A stretch of 64,000 nt of DNA from Hydra vulgaris. Lineage: Eukaryota > Cnidaria > Hydrozoa > Anthoathecata > Hydridae. Positions 62,958-64,000 of this stretch are shown piece by piece (within the stretch, counting starts at the first letter, position 1; each line of letters starts with the position of its first letter). The stretch spans positions 20,439,001 through 20,503,000 of the forward strand of contig NC_088933.1 of the NCBI RefSeq assembly GCF_038396675.1, in the 5' to 3' direction. The notes below the pieces were generated by a model. That model had not been told where the DNA came from. It saw only the letters and a list, made by a program, of their open reading frames with translations, and ran no database searches. The position numbers were made by a program, and so were the translations under genes.

Positions 62958-64000
62958 ATGACTGATAAAATAACTAAAACAAAAACTTTTAAGATTTTTG
63001 ATAAGAAAAATACACTACTTTTGAATAAAAATAATGATCCTGATATAAATCTTTTTGAGGGTATTGATATTGAGTCTTGTTACTGTAATGTTGAGGAAGT
63101 TTCTTGTTATATAGGCTCAACGCAACCATCATTTACGTCATTAACTTTAAACATTAGAAGTCTGATTAAAAATTTTGAAAATTTTAAGTCTATGTTACAT
63201 AACATAAACTGTGAATTTAAGGTAATATGTCTTATAGAAACTTGGTGTCAAGATGAAGATTCCAATAACTCGAATCTTCAATTGACAGGGTACAAATCAA
63301 TTCATCAAACCAGAGGTAAAGGTATGGGTGGCAGTATATGTTTTTTTATCCACAATACAATGCAATTTAAAAAAGCAGAAAATCTTAGCCATTTTAGAGA
63401 AGAATGTGAGTCATTATCCTTAGAACTGATTAATAATAAGAAAAAAGCACAAAACGTTTTTTTAACTGCCATATATAGACCACCTACTGGTAATATAAAA
63501 TTGTTTGAAAAATATTTAGAACAGTATTTAGAAACGGTAAGAAATAAACAACTATACTTAATGGGGGACTTCAATATAAACCTTTTAGACATAAAAACTG
63601 ATAATAAAGTTAAACGTTTTATAAATATTCTTTATCAACATGGTGTATTACCATTAATTAACAAGCCAACTCGTGTTACTCATCAAACTAAAATAATTAT
63701 AGACAATATCTTGACTAATAATTTTTCAAAATATAACACTCAAAGTGGGATCATAAAAACCGATGTAAGTGATCATTTTCCAATCTTTTTTACTTCTAAT
63801 TCAATATGCTAAGAAAAATCTGATGGGATACCAAACAAAATAATATATATAAAAAAAAGGGAAATAAATAAAAATAGTATTAAAATTTTTTGCGGTCACT
63901 TATCGCTAATAAACTGGCAACAACTTATTAACTACAAAGACGCAAATAAAGCTTATGAACATTTTATCTGTGAGTTCAGTAATGCTTATGAAAAAGCATT
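62958..64000 (+). pseudogene. LINE copy F, ORF2 endonuclease region, one in-frame stop, runs off the window
   Basis: Starts MTDKITKTKTFKIFDKKNTL at 62958. The endonuclease domain is intact: LTLNIRSLIKNFENF, CLIETWCQD (catalytic Glu), RGKGMGGSICFFIHN, AIYRPPTGNIKLFEKYLEQY, LMGDFNINLLD (catalytic Asp) and VSDHFPIFF (His). A TAA at 63810-63812 follows SNSIC, after which the same frame continues with REINKNSIKIF, HLSLINWQQL and YEHFICEFSNAYEKA to the window edge, the usual linker before the reverse transcriptase. The best preserved LINE in the window; whether the stop inactivates it depends on the part outside. Confidence 0.9.

Overview
The window looks like nuclear DNA of a cnidarian, most likely a Hydra. 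It is very AT-rich. It has two ordinary spliced metazoan genes, one intron-containing tRNA gene and a dense, layered load of transposons, with long (TA)n and (TATG)n arrays. The genus call is inference from composition and repeat style; no database search was possible.

Host genes. SNRPF (Sm-F protein, minus strand, four coding exons, 10835-19098) and CHCHD4/MIA40 (plus strand, two coding exons, 20295-24407) lie head to head, about 1.2 kb apart. Both read through without a break once spliced. A tRNA-Ile(UAU) gene with a 19-nt intron lies at 53922-54014. I recognise no other host gene with confidence; two short possible exons are listed at low confidence.

Region by region. 1-5517: the decayed end of a Polinton/Maverick (adintovirus-like) element, with a broken protein-primed DNA polymerase B, two related small ORFs, an adenain-type cysteine protease, and a fibre-like protein whose body resembles the DUF2961/GH172 double jelly roll. 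5.5-10.8 kb: gene-free DNA with (TA)n arrays flanking a hammerhead-ribozyme-like core, and a 633-bp piggyBac-like element with TTAA duplications. 10.8-24.4 kb: the two host genes; their introns hold a 3.4-kb hAT transposon inside a foldback repeat, a tRNA-derived SINE and a MITE. 25.4-28.2 kb: a TTAA-flanked transposon with a Kolobok/'Mutator-like' DDE transposase. 28.9-32.6 kb: a Zator-like element with a CAA target duplication and a SINE nested in its transposase. 33.6-41.1 kb: a pogo/Tigger pseudogene split by a CR1/L2-type LINE that itself carries a 320-bp MITE. 41.3-44.5 kb: a second Zator-like element lacking the two introns of the first. 47.2-51.0 kb: a second long LINE, in reverse. 51.7-53.4 kb: an AACGTTG-rich patch, an unknown ORF and a 254-bp foldback. 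54.2-61.4 kb: a nest bounded by matching 24-bp inverted repeats and TA, holding a SINE, pieces of three LINEs and two Tc1/mariner-type elements. 61.8-64 kb: a foldback repeat, a 23-bp minisatellite and the start of another LINE ORF2, cut by the window edge.

Almost every transposon gene is broken, often by only one or two stops, so many insertions are fairly young but probably non-autonomous now. The most unusual item is the fibre/DUF2961 protein in the Polinton fragment, together with a TATATAAA motif placed directly against its start codon and those of its neighbours.
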